From contig NZ_QKYV01000004.1 in the NCBI RefSeq assembly GCF_003253545.1, positions 62,001 through 126,000 on the forward strand: a DNA stretch of 64,000 bases, written 5' to 3'. The position numbers and the translations under genes were made by a program. Source of the DNA: Mesonia algae. GTDB lineage: Bacteria > Bacteroidota > Bacteroidia > Flavobacteriales > Flavobacteriaceae. The notes under the pieces were generated by a model, which saw nothing but the letters and a program-made list of their open reading frames with translations, searched no databases and was not told the DNA's origin. Below, piece by piece: positions 15,434 through 24,959 of the stretch (the stretch's first letter is position 1; each line of letters starts with the position of its first letter).

Positions 15434-17187
15434 TCTTCAGACTTTAAGGTAGGTTGATCTTCTTTTAATTGCGGAGCGTTGGATTGCTTGAGTTGTAAAG
15501 TATCCTTTTCTCGATTTTGAAGTATTTTTGGAGTTAGCCTAGAATTTTTGTTGAGCATCATTTCTCCGTTTTCTTCTCCCTCTTCTTTTTCATCAAAAAA
15601 TTCGTCCTCTTCTTCCGGTAACGGGATTCCTGTAATTTTGGGTAGATCTAAAGGAGGGTCGTTGAGAAACAAATCTTCTTTTTTTAGCAATTGTTCTTCG
15701 CCTCGCCAATTGAACCCTTTTAGTTCTCTCGCGTTTGCAGGAAAATCTTCTTCTTTATAAAGTATACTTTCTACATCGGTATAATAGTAGATATCGGTAA
15801 TGGCTTTTTGTTGAAATAAAATTTTAATTGATGAAGAGATGGCTTTATCAATTCCGATAAGGGTACCATCATCATTTCTGCTGTAGAAAATGGTTTCGGT
15901 GTTTTTAATAAAGTTGGTTTCGGTGATTTCGTTATTTTCAAATAAACCAAACATCTCTTTTCCTTTTACCTGATTAAAACCACTAATAGAGTCCTTTTGA
16001 ATCATAAAAGCACTTTGAAATACTTTTAAGGAATCTAGCTTGTTGGTGGTCACATTGTTTAGTAAGTGAATGGTATCTCCAGTCATTTGATTGTCTCCCG
16101 TCCACACCACAGGTTCGCCTAACATTTCGGTTAAGCCTGTATATTCGTTTACCACAACAGAATCACATTTACCACTCATATCAGATTTGTAAAGGCGGGT
16201 GTTGTAAAAACCTTTAATGAGGCGACGTTCTGGTTTCCCAGTAATCATTAAGGTATCGCTATGTATGTGAATAGAATCTTGTTCTTGCTTCATAGAAGCC
16301 AAGGCTCTTTTGGTAATAAAAACCGAATCTTTTGCTCGAAACACTTCGGCATAATGACCTGTGATTAAAGATTGGTTGGCGGTATCGGTAACTTTAATAT
16401 TGTTGGTGGCCGAGGCAAAACTATTCTCTCTGTTAAAATAAATACTGTCTCCTTGTAGTTTTCGGTTGTCGTAATAAATCGTGGAGTTTTTTACAAAATG
16501 GCCTTTGTCATTTCGCGTATCATAAAATCCCCGTTCACAATAAACTTCGCTAGCTTCTCCAGTAATAGTTGAAGGTCCGTAAAGGTAGGCGTGTCCTGTT
16601 TCTGAATAAAAATCGATTTGCTCGGAATTGATCACGTATTCTGGATTGGTCACCACGACATTTTGAATAAAGGAAAACTTATCTTGTTCCATAAAAAACC
16701 TTCCTACTCGGCTTGTAATTGTACTAGCCGTGTCTTTTACGGTTCCGCCACTGCGATAAAAAGCTTGTTGCTTAGTTCTATCAAAAAATAAGGTATCGGT
16801 GGTAAGGCGGTTGTTGGGTGTGGTAAGCAATACGTTAGTACTAGCAAAAGCGAATTTGGTTTTTCCGTTATATTCGGCATACTCACTCACCATATTGACG
16901 GTATCGCCTTGTACCATTTTTACATTTCCGAAAGCTTTAAAGAAATCATCTTCTTTGTAGAAAATAGCTTGATCGCACCATACTTCAATCCCTTCATGAT
17001 TAAAATATACCTGTTCGGTTACTTTACTTAATAAAAAAGCTCCCGGGTACTTTTCCTCGTTTTTAAGCGATCTTTCACTGGTGTAGTCTATTTTTTTGGT
17101 TTCATCTTGGGCTTGAACGGAGAAGCCTAAAACAAAAAATCCGAAAAGAAAGAGAAGGTAATTTTTCAATGCTTTAATTTTTGTCAA
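15430..17187 (-). CDS. OstA/LptA-like exported protein
   Basis: About 585 residues. No ATG is available: the start is TTG at 17187 or the TTG six codons in (17169), which would give MKNYLLFLFGFFVLGFSVQAQ, a classical signal peptide. The mature part consists of repeated beta strands typical of the OstA/LptA beta-jellyroll, seen as recurring units such as YFNHEGIEVWCDQAIFYKED, AYLYGPSTITGEASEVYCER and TGLTEMLGEPVVWTGDNQM. LptA-type proteins carry lipopolysaccharide across the periplasm; this longer Bacteroidota form (OstA_2 type) is presumed related. The C-terminus is acidic and Pro/Glu-rich. Confidence 0.85.
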   Translation of the reverse strand: MTKIKALKNYLLFLFGFFVLGFSVQAQDETKKIDYTSERSLKNEEKYPGAFLLSKVTEQVYFNHEGIEVWCDQAIFYKEDDFFKAFGNVKMVQGDTVNMVSEYAEYNGKTKFAFASTNVLLTTPNNRLTTDTLFFDRTKQQAFYRSGGTVKDTASTITSRVGRFFMEQDKFSFIQNVVVTNPEYVINSEQIDFYSETGHAYLYGPSTITGEASEVYCERGFYDTRNDKGHFVKNSTIYYDNRKLQGDSIYFNRENSFASATNNIKVTDTANQSLITGHYAEVFRAKDSVFITKRALASMKQEQDSIHIHSDTLMITGKPERRLIKGFYNTRLYKSDMSGKCDSVVVNEYTGLTEMLGEPVVWTGDNQMTGDTIHLLNNVTTNKLDSLKVFQSAFMIQKDSISGFNQVKGKEMFGLFENNEITETNFIKNTETIFYSRNDDGTLIGIDKAISSSIKILFQQKAITDIYYYTDVESILYKEEDFPANARELKGFNWRGEEQLLKKEDLFLNDPPLDLPKITGIPLPEEEDEFFDEKEEGEENGEMMLNKNSRLTPKILQNREKDTLQLKQSNAPQLKEDQPTLKSEE

Positions 17188-17228
17188 AAGTAATCATTAA
17201 TATAATAACGAATATAGGGTCTTTAATC

Positions 17229-17253
17229 AAAAAACGCTCCAAAAAGGAGCGTT
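17229..17253 (-). terminator. Rho-independent terminator after purA
   Basis: On the minus strand AACGCTCC, a five-T loop and GGAGCGTT form a perfect 8-bp stem followed by a run of Ts. It lies 23 bases after the purA stop. Confidence 0.85.
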
Positions 17254-17275
17254 GAGTTGTATTTTTAGAATTTGA

Positions 17276-18550
17276 TTAATTTCTAATAATAGTTTGTTTT
17301 CTATCGGGTCCTAAAGAAACAATACTAATAGGTACGCCAATAAAGTCTTCTATATATTTAATATAGTCGCTAAAGTTTTGCGGAAATTGGTCTTCTGAAG
17401 TCATTTGAGTTAAATCTTCTTGCCAACCTTTTACCTCTTCATAGATAGGAGATACATTTTCTTCTTCTATATTAAAAGGTAGGTGGTGAATTTCTTTTCC
17501 TTTATAGTTGTATTTGGTACATACTTTTAAGGTATCAAAACCGCTTAACACATCACCTTTCATCATCATCAACTGTGTTACCCCATTGATTTGAACCGTG
17601 TATTTTAAAGCTACTAAGTCTAACCAACCGCAACGTCTAGGTCTCCCTGTTGTAGCTCCAAATTCATTACCTACTTTGGCCATTCTTGCACCATCCTCAT
17701 CAAATAATTCGGTAGGGAAGGGACCGCTACCTACACGTGTGGTATAAGCTTTAAAAATACCATACACTTCTTTAATTTGATTTGGCGCAACTCCTAAACC
17801 TGTACAAGCTCCTGCTGCAGTGGTATTACTAGAAGTTACGAAAGGGTAAGTTCCAAAATCTATATCGAGTAAAGAACCTTGAGCTCCTTCTGCTAAGATA
17901 GTTTGACCACCCTGTTGTGCTTTATGTAAATAATCTTCAGAATCGATAAAAGTAAGTTTCTTTAAGGCTTCAACAGCTTCAAAAAATTCTTTTTCTAACT
18001 CTTCTAAACTATATTGAATATCGACATTATAGTAAGAAATCATCGATTCGTGCTTATTGGCTAAAGAACGGTATTTGTCTTTCCAATCGCTTAATTCTAA
18101 ATCTCCAATACGTAAACCATTTCTACCGGTTTTATCCATATATGTAGGTCCGATTCCTTTTAAAGTAGAGCCTATTTTAGCTTTTCCTTTAGCGGTTTCT
18201 GAAGCTGCATCTAAAAGTCTATGGGTAGGAAGAATGATATGTGCTTTTCTAGAAATTAAAAGCTTCGACACGAAGTCGATATTAAATTTCTCTAAATTGT
18301 CAAGTTCTTTCTTAAAGATGACAGGATCAATCACTACACCGTTACCTACCAAATTAATGGCTTTATCGTGAAAAATCCCAGAAGGGATGGTGTGTAATAC
18401 GTGTTTTATTCCGTCAAATTCTAGGGTATGCCCAGCATTGGGTCCGCCTTGAAATCTTGCAATAATATCATAATTCTTTGTAAGTACGTCAACGATTTTT
18501 CCTTTTCCTTCGTCTCCCCACTGTAGTCCTAATAGCAAATCTACTGCCAT
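17276..18550 (-). CDS. purA: Adenylosuccinate synthase
   Basis: 424 residues from the ATG at 18548-18550, giving MAVDLLLGLQWGDEGKGK; the frame is open 11 codons further upstream but that would overlap fur and does not match the family start. It joins IMP and aspartate with GTP in the first step of AMP synthesis. Motifs: WGDEGKGK (11-18, P-loop and catalytic Asp13), GGPNAGHT (35-42, His41), GSTLKGIGPTYMDK, GAQGSLLDIDFGTYPFVTSS and RPRRCGWLD with the R-x-R-R substrate arm. A strong terminator follows. It starts seven bases after fur ends, so the two are probably co-transcribed, an arrangement common in this family. Confidence 0.97.
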   Translation of the reverse strand: MAVDLLLGLQWGDEGKGKIVDVLTKNYDIIARFQGGPNAGHTLEFDGIKHVLHTIPSGIFHDKAINLVGNGVVIDPVIFKKELDNLEKFNIDFVSKLLISRKAHIILPTHRLLDAASETAKGKAKIGSTLKGIGPTYMDKTGRNGLRIGDLELSDWKDKYRSLANKHESMISYYNVDIQYSLEELEKEFFEAVEALKKLTFIDSEDYLHKAQQGGQTILAEGAQGSLLDIDFGTYPFVTSSNTTAAGACTGLGVAPNQIKEVYGIFKAYTTRVGSGPFPTELFDEDGARMAKVGNEFGATTGRPRRCGWLDLVALKYTVQINGVTQLMMMKGDVLSGFDTLKVCTKYNYKGKEIHHLPFNIEEENVSPIYEEVKGWQEDLTQMTSEDQFPQNFSDYIKYIEDFIGVPISIVSLGPDRKQTIIRN

Positions 18551-18557
18551 AAAATGT

Positions 18558-19013
18558 TTATTTGGATGGTTTTTTATTTCCATAAAAGTATAAAGAGTGC
18601 TTGCTTATTTCTATATCAAACACTTCTTCTATGGTTTTTTTAATGGATTCTATTCTTGGATCACAAAACTCTATCACCTCTCCGGTATCGGTTAAGATGA
18701 CGTGATCGTGTTGTTTGTCAAAGTAAGATTTTTCATATTGAGCTTGGTTTTTACCAAACTGATGCTTTCTAACTAGACCACAATCTAAGAGAAGTTCTAT
18801 GGTATTGTATAATGTAGCTCTACTCACACGATAGTTTTTATTCTTCATAGTGATATATAGAGATTCAATATCAAAATGTTCTTCGTGGTCGTAAATTTCT
18901 TGAAGAATAGCAAAACGCTCTGGGGTTTTGCGGTGTTTCTTATCTTCTAAAAACTTGGTAAATACGTTTTTAACTACTGCTTGATCGTTATTTTCTTTCT
19001 TTGTGCCTTCCAT
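18558..19013 (-). CDS. fur: Fur-family transcriptional regulator
   Basis: 151 residues with the winged-helix DNA-binding domain (about 15-90; [20 protein letters not shown] and [21 protein letters not shown]) and the dimerisation domain ([14 protein letters not shown]). The regulatory site residues are present as HFD/E and HDH, but the two Cys of the structural CxxC zinc site of E. coli Fur are replaced (ILTDTG). That makes it a Fur-family member lacking the classic structural zinc knuckle; whether it senses iron, zinc or peroxide is open. It is encoded between the Rel/Spo gene and purA on one strand, spaced by about 20 and 7 bases. Confidence 0.9.
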   Translation of the reverse strand: MEGTKKENNDQAVVKNVFTKFLEDKKHRKTPERFAILQEIYDHEEHFDIESLYITMKNKNYRVSRATLYNTIELLLDCGLVRKHQFGKNQAQYEKSYFDKQHDHVILTDTGEVIEFCDPRIESIKKTIEEVFDIEISKHSLYFYGNKKPSK

Positions 19014-19035
19014 ATGTTGGTTGCAAATTTAAGCT

Positions 19036-21243
19036 TTATTCACGGGTTACTTTATCAATTCCGTTTATTTTTTTTAATCTCGTCATTAATTTTTTGAGAA
19101 TGGTTTTATTCTTTACGATGACCGTTATTTTTCCTTGAAAAACGCTGTCGTGACTATCAAAGGAAATATTACGCATATTAACGTGCAAGTTATTAGAAAT
19201 CTCTTTAGTGATTTCGCTGACCAATCCTAAATTGTCTAAGCCATTGAGGTTAATTACCGCTCTAAATTCTTCTTGAGAAGAATCTATCCATTTGGCAGAA
19301 ATAATCCTGTAAGCATAATTACTTTGCAGTTGTATAGCATTAGGGCAGTCTTTTTTGTGTACTTTAATACCTTCGTTTACGGTTACAAAGCCAAAAACAG
19401 GATCTCCAGGAATGGGGTTACAGCAATTAGCTAACTTATACTCTAATTTATCTTCTTCTTTTCCAAAAACCAATAAATCAAAATTAGTGGTGATCTCTTC
19501 CTTATTGAGGTCTTCAGAGATACTCGGTTTTCGAATTTTATTCTTAAAGAATGAAACCAGCGCATTACTTCTAGAAGCGTTATACTGTTTTAAGGCAATA
19601 TTGTCTATAGTACCTATTCCTACGCGGTAAAATAAATCTAAACTGGTTTTTAGTTTAAAAAACTTTACCAGCTCATTAATAGTCTGTTTGCTGTACGGAA
19701 CTTTAAGAGAACGTAGTTTTCTGGCCAGAATGGCTTTTCCTTCTTCAGCTAATTTCTTACGCTCTTCCTTTAGAGCATTTTTAATTTTAGATTTAGCACG
19801 TGCGGTATTGGCATAATCTAACCAATTGTTATTGGGTTTTATATTTTCTGAAGTGATAATATCTACTTGATCGCCACTTTTTAATTTATGACTTAACGGA
19901 ACTAATTTTCCGTTGACTTTAGCTCCTCGTGTTTTTAATCCGATTTCTGTATGAATGCTAAAGGCAAAATCTAATGGAGAAGAACCCTTTGGTAGCGATT
20001 TTAAATCTCCTTTTGGCGTAAACACAAAAATCTCTTTAGAATACAGATTAAGTTTAAACTGCTCTACAAAATCTACCGCATTGGCTTCACTGTTTTCTAG
20101 TGCTTCTTGAAGCTTATTAAGCCATTGCTCTAAATTTTCATCTTCTTGTTTGGCGCCATGCTTATATTTATAATGAGCTGCATATCCTTTTTCTGCAATC
20201 TCATTCATGCGCTCACTTCTTATTTGTACTTCTACCCAGCGTCCTTTAGGGCCCATTACAGTAATGTGTAAAGCTTCATAACCCGTAGATTTAGGAGAAG
20301 AAATCCAATCTCTTAAGCGAATAGGATTGGGGCGAAAATGATCGGTTACAATTGAGTAAATTTTCCAAGCCAGAAATTTTTCTTCTTCTGGAGAACTTTT
20401 GTAGATGATTCTAATCGCAAATTTATCATAGATCTCATCGAAAGTAACATTTTGCTTTAAAATTTTCTTTCGAATGGAGAAAATGGACTTAGGCCGTCCT
20501 TTAATTTCGTAAGCTAAATTTTCTTTATCTAATGTATCTGCAATTACTTTAGAAAAGTCTTTGATATATAAATCCTGCTCCTCTTTACTATCTTTAATCT
20601 TGTTTAAGATATTCTTGTAAATATCTGGTTCGGTATATTTTAAACTAAGATCTTCTAATTCTGTTTTAATATTATAGAGACCTATTCTGTGGGCAAGGGG
20701 AGCGTAGATATAGAGCGTTTCTGAAGCAATTTTAACTTGCTTGTCTTCTCGCATTGAATCCATCGTTTGCATATTATGCAATCGATCGGCGATTTTTATT
20801 ATGATTACTCGGATATCATCATTCAGTGTCAATAACATTTTTCTAAAGTTTTCCGCTTGAAGCGAAACATCTTTATCGTGCTCTAAATGACTTATTTTGG
20901 TGAGACCTTCTACAATCCTAGCAACGACCACACCAAACATATCTTCCATATCTTGAAGCGTAAAATCGGTATCTTCTACCACATCGTGTAAAAGTGCCGC
21001 TGCAATAGAGGTAGCATCTAAGCCAATCTCTGAAGCCACGATTTTTGCTACCGCGATAGGATGAAATATATAAGCTTCTCCAGATTTTCTACGCTGGTCT
21101 TTGTGAGCATCTACAGCTGTTTCAAAAGCTTTTCTAATGAGAATTTTATCATCATCAGATAAGGCTCTGTAACTTATACGCAGCAACTCTTTATATTCTT
21201 GTGCTATTTTCTTGTTCTCGATGCTTATTTCTTGTTCTGTCAT
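19036..21243 (-). CDS. Bifunctional (p)ppGpp synthetase/hydrolase (Rel/SpoT)
   Basis: 735 residues with the full long-RSH domain order: HD hydrolase domain (about 40-200; HPIAVAKIVA and HDVVEDT at 86-92), synthetase domain (about 240-360; RPKSIFSIRKK, DKFAIRIIYK, GYEALHITV), TGS domain (about 395-460), a helical/conserved-cysteine region (CCNPIPGDPVFG) and a C-terminal ACT domain (about 660-735). The HD motif is intact, so both making and breaking of (p)ppGpp are expected. This is the main stringent-response enzyme. It is followed by fur after 22 bases. Confidence 0.95.
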   Translation of the reverse strand: MTEQEISIENKKIAQEYKELLRISYRALSDDDKILIRKAFETAVDAHKDQRRKSGEAYIFHPIAVAKIVASEIGLDATSIAAALLHDVVEDTDFTLQDMEDMFGVVVARIVEGLTKISHLEHDKDVSLQAENFRKMLLTLNDDIRVIIIKIADRLHNMQTMDSMREDKQVKIASETLYIYAPLAHRIGLYNIKTELEDLSLKYTEPDIYKNILNKIKDSKEEQDLYIKDFSKVIADTLDKENLAYEIKGRPKSIFSIRKKILKQNVTFDEIYDKFAIRIIYKSSPEEEKFLAWKIYSIVTDHFRPNPIRLRDWISSPKSTGYEALHITVMGPKGRWVEVQIRSERMNEIAEKGYAAHYKYKHGAKQEDENLEQWLNKLQEALENSEANAVDFVEQFKLNLYSKEIFVFTPKGDLKSLPKGSSPLDFAFSIHTEIGLKTRGAKVNGKLVPLSHKLKSGDQVDIITSENIKPNNNWLDYANTARAKSKIKNALKEERKKLAEEGKAILARKLRSLKVPYSKQTINELVKFFKLKTSLDLFYRVGIGTIDNIALKQYNASRSNALVSFFKNKIRKPSISEDLNKEEITTNFDLLVFGKEEDKLEYKLANCCNPIPGDPVFGFVTVNEGIKVHKKDCPNAIQLQSNYAYRIISAKWIDSSQEEFRAVINLNGLDNLGLVSEITKEISNNLHVNMRNISFDSHDSVFQGKITVIVKNKTILKKLMTRLKKINGIDKVTRE

Positions 21244-21265
21244 AACTCTAAGATACTAAATATCT

Positions 21266-22498
21266 TTATTTTTTTAAATTAAAAATACGCTGACCTAAAC
21301 TAGGATGTGAATAATGGAAAAACACATAGCTAGGATGCGGAGTTAAATTGCTGAGGCTGTTGCTAGAAAGTTTTTTTAAACTGCTAATTAAAGGCGCAGC
21401 AGCATAAGTTTCTTTAGCAAAATCATCGGCTTGGTATTCAAATTTTCTACTGAGAAGGTTCATTAATAAACCTGTAATTTCTGAAATTGGCGTATATAAT
21501 ATACCAAATACGATTAACCCAATATGGAAACTGGTCTCTTCCACACTTAGGGCTTGCGAAAAAATAGGATTGCTGACAAATAGTGATAAAATCCATAAGG
21601 TTAAACCTGTAGTAAGAATACTTAAACTAAGATTATAAATGATGTGTTTTCTTTTATAGTGACCAACTTCATGGGCCAAGACCGCCACGATTTCTTCTTC
21701 TTCTAAATCGTTAACTAAGGTGTCGTAGAGTGTAATTCTTTTCTCTTTTCCAAAACCAGAAAAGTAGGCGTTAGCTTTGGTACTGCGTTTAGAGCCATCG
21801 ATAATAAAAATTTTATCGATTTGAAAACCTACGTTTTTAGCATAAGCTTCAATTTTTTGTCTTAGACTTCCATCTTCTAAGGGCGTTTGTTTATTAAATA
21901 GAGGAACAATGAGTTTGCTGTAAAACATATTCATAAAAATAGAAAAGATGGTGACGATGATCCAGGCGTAGATCCAAAAATCATTTCCCGTAAGTTGATA
22001 AAACCAGACGATGAGCGCGAGAATTCCTCCGCCAAGCAAAGCTCCCATGAGCCAACCTTTAAGCTTGTCTAAAAAGAAAGTAGCTTTCGTGGTTTTGTTG
22101 AAACCAAATTTCTCTTCAATTACAAAGGTGCTGTAATAAGAGAACGGAGTGGTTAAAATATCGCTCGCTAATAAAATAATTCCGAAGAAAATGAGTGCAA
22201 TTACAATGGAGTTGTCGCTTATACTTCTAGCTATATCATCAACATAAGCAAAGCCTTCTAAAAAGAAAAAGGCAAGGGTAAGTACCAATGAAAATGTACT
22301 GGTAAGAATCCCAAAACGATAGCGTGTTTTTTTATAGGCTTGCGAGCGTTCATACTCTTTGTCATCGTAAACATCGCTTAATTCTTCAGGTAAACTGTCA
22401 TTAAAATGCTTAGCATTTAAAGCATCTAAAAACTGATCGAAAATAAAGTTAGCGATTATAATTCCGATAAGGATATAAAAAAGGAGTTGTGGAGTCAT
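21266..22498 (-). CDS. M48 family CAAX-prenyl-protease-like membrane peptidase (Ste24 type)
   Basis: 410 residues with about seven transmembrane segments (near 5-22, 65-85, 97-117, 150-168, 175-195, 292-310, 320-345). The zinc site is HEVGH (276-280) with a downstream third ligand in the KFEYQADDFA segment, as in Ste24-type M48A peptidases. By family knowledge it works inside the membrane on misfolded or short membrane substrates; CAAX processing itself is a eukaryotic role and is not implied. It ends 22 bases before the Rel/Spo start codon, same strand. Confidence 0.92.
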   Translation of the reverse strand: MTPQLLFYILIGIIIANFIFDQFLDALNAKHFNDSLPEELSDVYDDKEYERSQAYKKTRYRFGILTSTFSLVLTLAFFFLEGFAYVDDIARSISDNSIVIALIFFGIILLASDILTTPFSYYSTFVIEEKFGFNKTTKATFFLDKLKGWLMGALLGGGILALIVWFYQLTGNDFWIYAWIIVTIFSIFMNMFYSKLIVPLFNKQTPLEDGSLRQKIEAYAKNVGFQIDKIFIIDGSKRSTKANAYFSGFGKEKRITLYDTLVNDLEEEEIVAVLAHEVGHYKRKHIIYNLSLSILTTGLTLWILSLFVSNPIFSQALSVEETSFHIGLIVFGILYTPISEITGLLMNLLSRKFEYQADDFAKETYAAAPLISSLKKLSSNSLSNLTPHPSYVFFHYSHPSLGQRIFNLKK

Positions 22499-22584
22499 GA
22501 AATTAATTAGTAATGATCAATTATTAATGTGTAATTATAGATGAGTAATTAGCAATGCTAATTTTTAATAAGCTGTAATCTAAA

Positions 22585-22929
22585 TTATTCTTTTGAAGAA
22601 TCAATAATTTTAAAGAGGATTTTTAGAATGCTGGTAAGATTGTTGTTGAGAGACTTAAATTCAGTTTGAGAAATGTAATGTGTGTCTTTTCATAAACGGA
22701 GCCAGTAATTTGTCTCACGAGCTTCTTTATAGGCAATCGATATCTTAACGCGAAAATCTTTTTTAGCAATTCCACCAATCGCCTCTTCTACATTAGCTCC
22801 GATAGAGGTTCCCGGTTTTAAAATTTGTTTTGATAAAATATATTCATTCTGAGTTAAAAGTTTTTTATAAAGTTCTACGATGAGAATAGCGAAAGCGTAA
22901 CTTTTAACTGCAATGATATTTTCTTTCAT
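22585..22929 (-). pseudogene. Four-helix-bundle protein (23S rRNA-intervening-sequence type) broken by one in-frame stop
   Basis: From ATG 22927-22929 the frame encodes a typical S23/avd-like four-helix-bundle protein: KSYAFAILIVELYKKLL, the conserved LKPGTSIGANVEEA, and SIAYKEARETNYWLRL. A TGA at 22690-22692 interrupts it after 79 residues, but the same frame continues with KDTHYISQTEFKSLNNNL and ends at a natural TAA (22585-22587), giving 114 sense codons in all. Family members read NYWLRLLK-x-T at this spot, so a single base change (probably TTA to TGA) explains the break. The remaining 79-residue product would lack the fourth helix. Confidence 0.8.
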
Positions 22930-22960
22930 GATTCATTAATTACTAATTAATAATTGTTAA

Positions 22961-23758
22961 TTATTGAAACCCGCGCTGTCTTTTAGCTTCATAAATTAAA
23001 ATTCCTGCCGCTACCGAAACATTCATAGAGTCTATTTCACCTTGCATAGGTATGTAGATGTTTTTAGTAGCTTTAGTTCGCCATTGTTCGCTTAATCCAT
23101 CGGCTTCGGTTCCTACAACGATCGCCGTAGGTTTTGTAAAATTTTCTTGAGTGTAAACATTTGCATTTTGTAAAGTTGCCGCATAAAAATGAATGTTGTT
23201 TTGTGCTAAGAAATCGATGATTTCTTGAGTGCTACCCGTGGCGATTTGATTGGTAAATACACAACCTACGCTAGAGCGGATGATATTAGGATTGTATAAA
23301 TCGGTTTTTGGGTTAGCGATGCAAACGGCATCTACTCGAGCAGCATCAGCGGTGCGGAGAATGGCACCGATATTTCCAGGTTTCTCTGGAGCTTCAGCAA
23401 TTAATAATAAGGGATTCTTTTGCTGAAATTTTAACTCTGCTAAAGAATGATTTTTAGGCGTAGCAAGAGCAATGACACCTTCGGTACTTCCGCGATAAGC
23501 GATTTTCTTATACACTTCTAAACTCAGCTGATAAATATCATGAGTAGGAATAGACAAGTCTTTAAGATTTTCGAAAGGCATTAGGTCTTCGCAGTAGTAC
23601 AGAATTTGAAGCTGGTAATTACCTTTAAGAGCGAGTTGTAATTCTCGAAATCCTTCAATCACAAAAACGCCTTCTTTTTTTCTATTTCTAGATTTCTCTT
23701 GTAATTGTATAAGTCGCTTAACGGTTTTATTTTGAGTACTGCTAATTTGAAGGTGCAT
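22961..23758 (-). CDS. TrmH/SpoU-family RNA 2'-O-ribose methyltransferase
   Basis: 265 residues. An N-terminal substrate-binding domain (RKKEGVFVIEGFRELQLAL) precedes the SPOUT knot (about 110-265) with the three family motifs: EAPEKPGNIGAILRTADA (motif 1, Asn and Arg), IVVGTEADGLSEQW (motif 2) and IPMQGEIDSMNVSVAAGIL (motif 3). It transfers methyl from SAM to a ribose 2'-OH in rRNA or tRNA; the modified nucleotide cannot be inferred. The start ATG at 23758 is well isolated, and the downstream gap carries the broken four-helix-bundle gene. Confidence 0.92.
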   Translation of the reverse strand: MHLQISSTQNKTVKRLIQLQEKSRNRKKEGVFVIEGFRELQLALKGNYQLQILYYCEDLMPFENLKDLSIPTHDIYQLSLEVYKKIAYRGSTEGVIALATPKNHSLAELKFQQKNPLLLIAEAPEKPGNIGAILRTADAARVDAVCIANPKTDLYNPNIIRSSVGCVFTNQIATGSTQEIIDFLAQNNIHFYAATLQNANVYTQENFTKPTAIVVGTEADGLSEQWRTKATKNIYIPMQGEIDSMNVSVAAGILIYEAKRQRGFQ

Positions 23759-23803
23759 AGAGTCTTTTTAGAATGACAAATTTACATGAAATTATAGAGG
23801 AAC

Positions 23804-24871
23804 TTACTTTAAGTTTTTTTGATGCTGATTCACCAGTAAAGCTACGACGTAACTGTAACTTTTAATTCCTTGTGGCTGGTTGTTAGCCTTAAGGTAATTT
23901 CCATAAAAAAGTTTAAAAAACGGTTCTAGAGGATTGTTATGGTCTTCCCAAAATAATCGCACCTCTCGATAATCTTTTAAAATCCCTGTATTGATAGTAC
24001 CTACTAAATTTTGCCCTACACAGGGTTGGGTTTTTAGCACTTCACCTAAAGAATATTGTAAAGCAAAGGTATAACCGGCATAACGCATATAAATATCGGG
24101 ATGGTTCATCGTTGTTAAACAAGCCATATAATTGGCTTCATTTTCTTTGGCGTAACCCAATTGATGTCCGATCTCATGACTTGTGGTACTCGGCAATTTA
24201 AATAAAGGGATTTGTCTATTGTATTGCGCTTCATTGGTAAGCGGATTTAAATAACCATTAAAACCCATATACGTAAGAGGAATACTAAACAAGGAGGGTT
24301 TTAAACTTCTCTGGGTATAGGTTAACTCTGGAAATTCCTTAGAAATATTTTCGTAACCTTTAATAGTCATTTCATCTACTTCTAATTTTGTAAAAGGAAA
24401 TTTGACTTGTAGAGTATCATTTTGAGTAATCTCCTTATGTAATCGGTTACTCTCTTTAATGAGGTAAGTGGTATAAGTGACTAATTCCTCGGGAGAATAA
24501 TCTGTTTTAATTTCTAAAGAAATATGTAGGGGTAAACGGTAATAATTATATCCCCAAAATAAATTAAAGCATCCATAAATAATCGATAAGGTCGCTAAAG
24601 CGGAAAAAATCCATTGTTTTGGTGCTTTAAATTTGGTTTTTATACGAATGTAGATCCATCGCATCAATCCCAAAATAAGCAACGCATATAAAAAATCACC
24701 TATAGAAAAAGGGATCCATCCCAACAAGACTCTTAAGCTTTGTGAGACATAAGGATAAAGGCCCTTACTGTAAAAGTGCTCTATCCAAACAGGGTTGGTT
24801 TTTAAAAGCTCAATAAGTACAATTTGTACAGGAAGCAAGATGCTTAAAGTAATGTTTAATTTCTTTTTCAC
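23804..24871 (-). CDS. DUF3810 membrane-anchored putative zinc protease
   Basis: 355 residues beginning with GTG (24869-24871); no ATG is available nearby. The first 100 residues hold three hydrophobic segments (about 7-22, 55-72 and 85-108). The C-terminal domain carries TTSHEIGHQLGYAKENEANYM, a HExxH zinc motif with a downstream Glu third ligand (the gluzincin style E-x-E-A-N). This matches DUF3810 proteins, predicted but not proven peptidases. It diverges from pepD across 88 bases. Confidence 0.85.
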   Translation of the reverse strand: MKKKLNITLSILLPVQIVLIELLKTNPVWIEHFYSKGLYPYVSQSLRVLLGWIPFSIGDFLYALLILGLMRWIYIRIKTKFKAPKQWIFSALATLSIIYGCFNLFWGYNYYRLPLHISLEIKTDYSPEELVTYTTYLIKESNRLHKEITQNDTLQVKFPFTKLEVDEMTIKGYENISKEFPELTYTQRSLKPSLFSIPLTYMGFNGYLNPLTNEAQYNRQIPLFKLPSTTSHEIGHQLGYAKENEANYMACLTTMNHPDIYMRYAGYTFALQYSLGEVLKTQPCVGQNLVGTINTGILKDYREVRLFWEDHNNPLEPFFKLFYGNYLKANNQPQGIKSYSYVVALLVNQHQKNLK

Positions 24872-24930
24872 TGGCTAAAAATACAAACTAAATCTAGGCA
24901 AGCAAATTTTATAGTTGCAAGAGAAACCAA

Positions 24931-24938
24931 TACCTTTG
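24931..24938 (+). promoter_or_regulatory. -7 element of the pepD promoter
   Basis: TACCTTTG matches TAnnTTTG exactly and lies 22 bases before the pepD ATG, the usual distance for a short leader. A clear -33 TTG at standard spacing is not seen. Confidence 0.5.
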
Positions 24939-24959
24939 TAAGACTTTAAAAATTACGAT

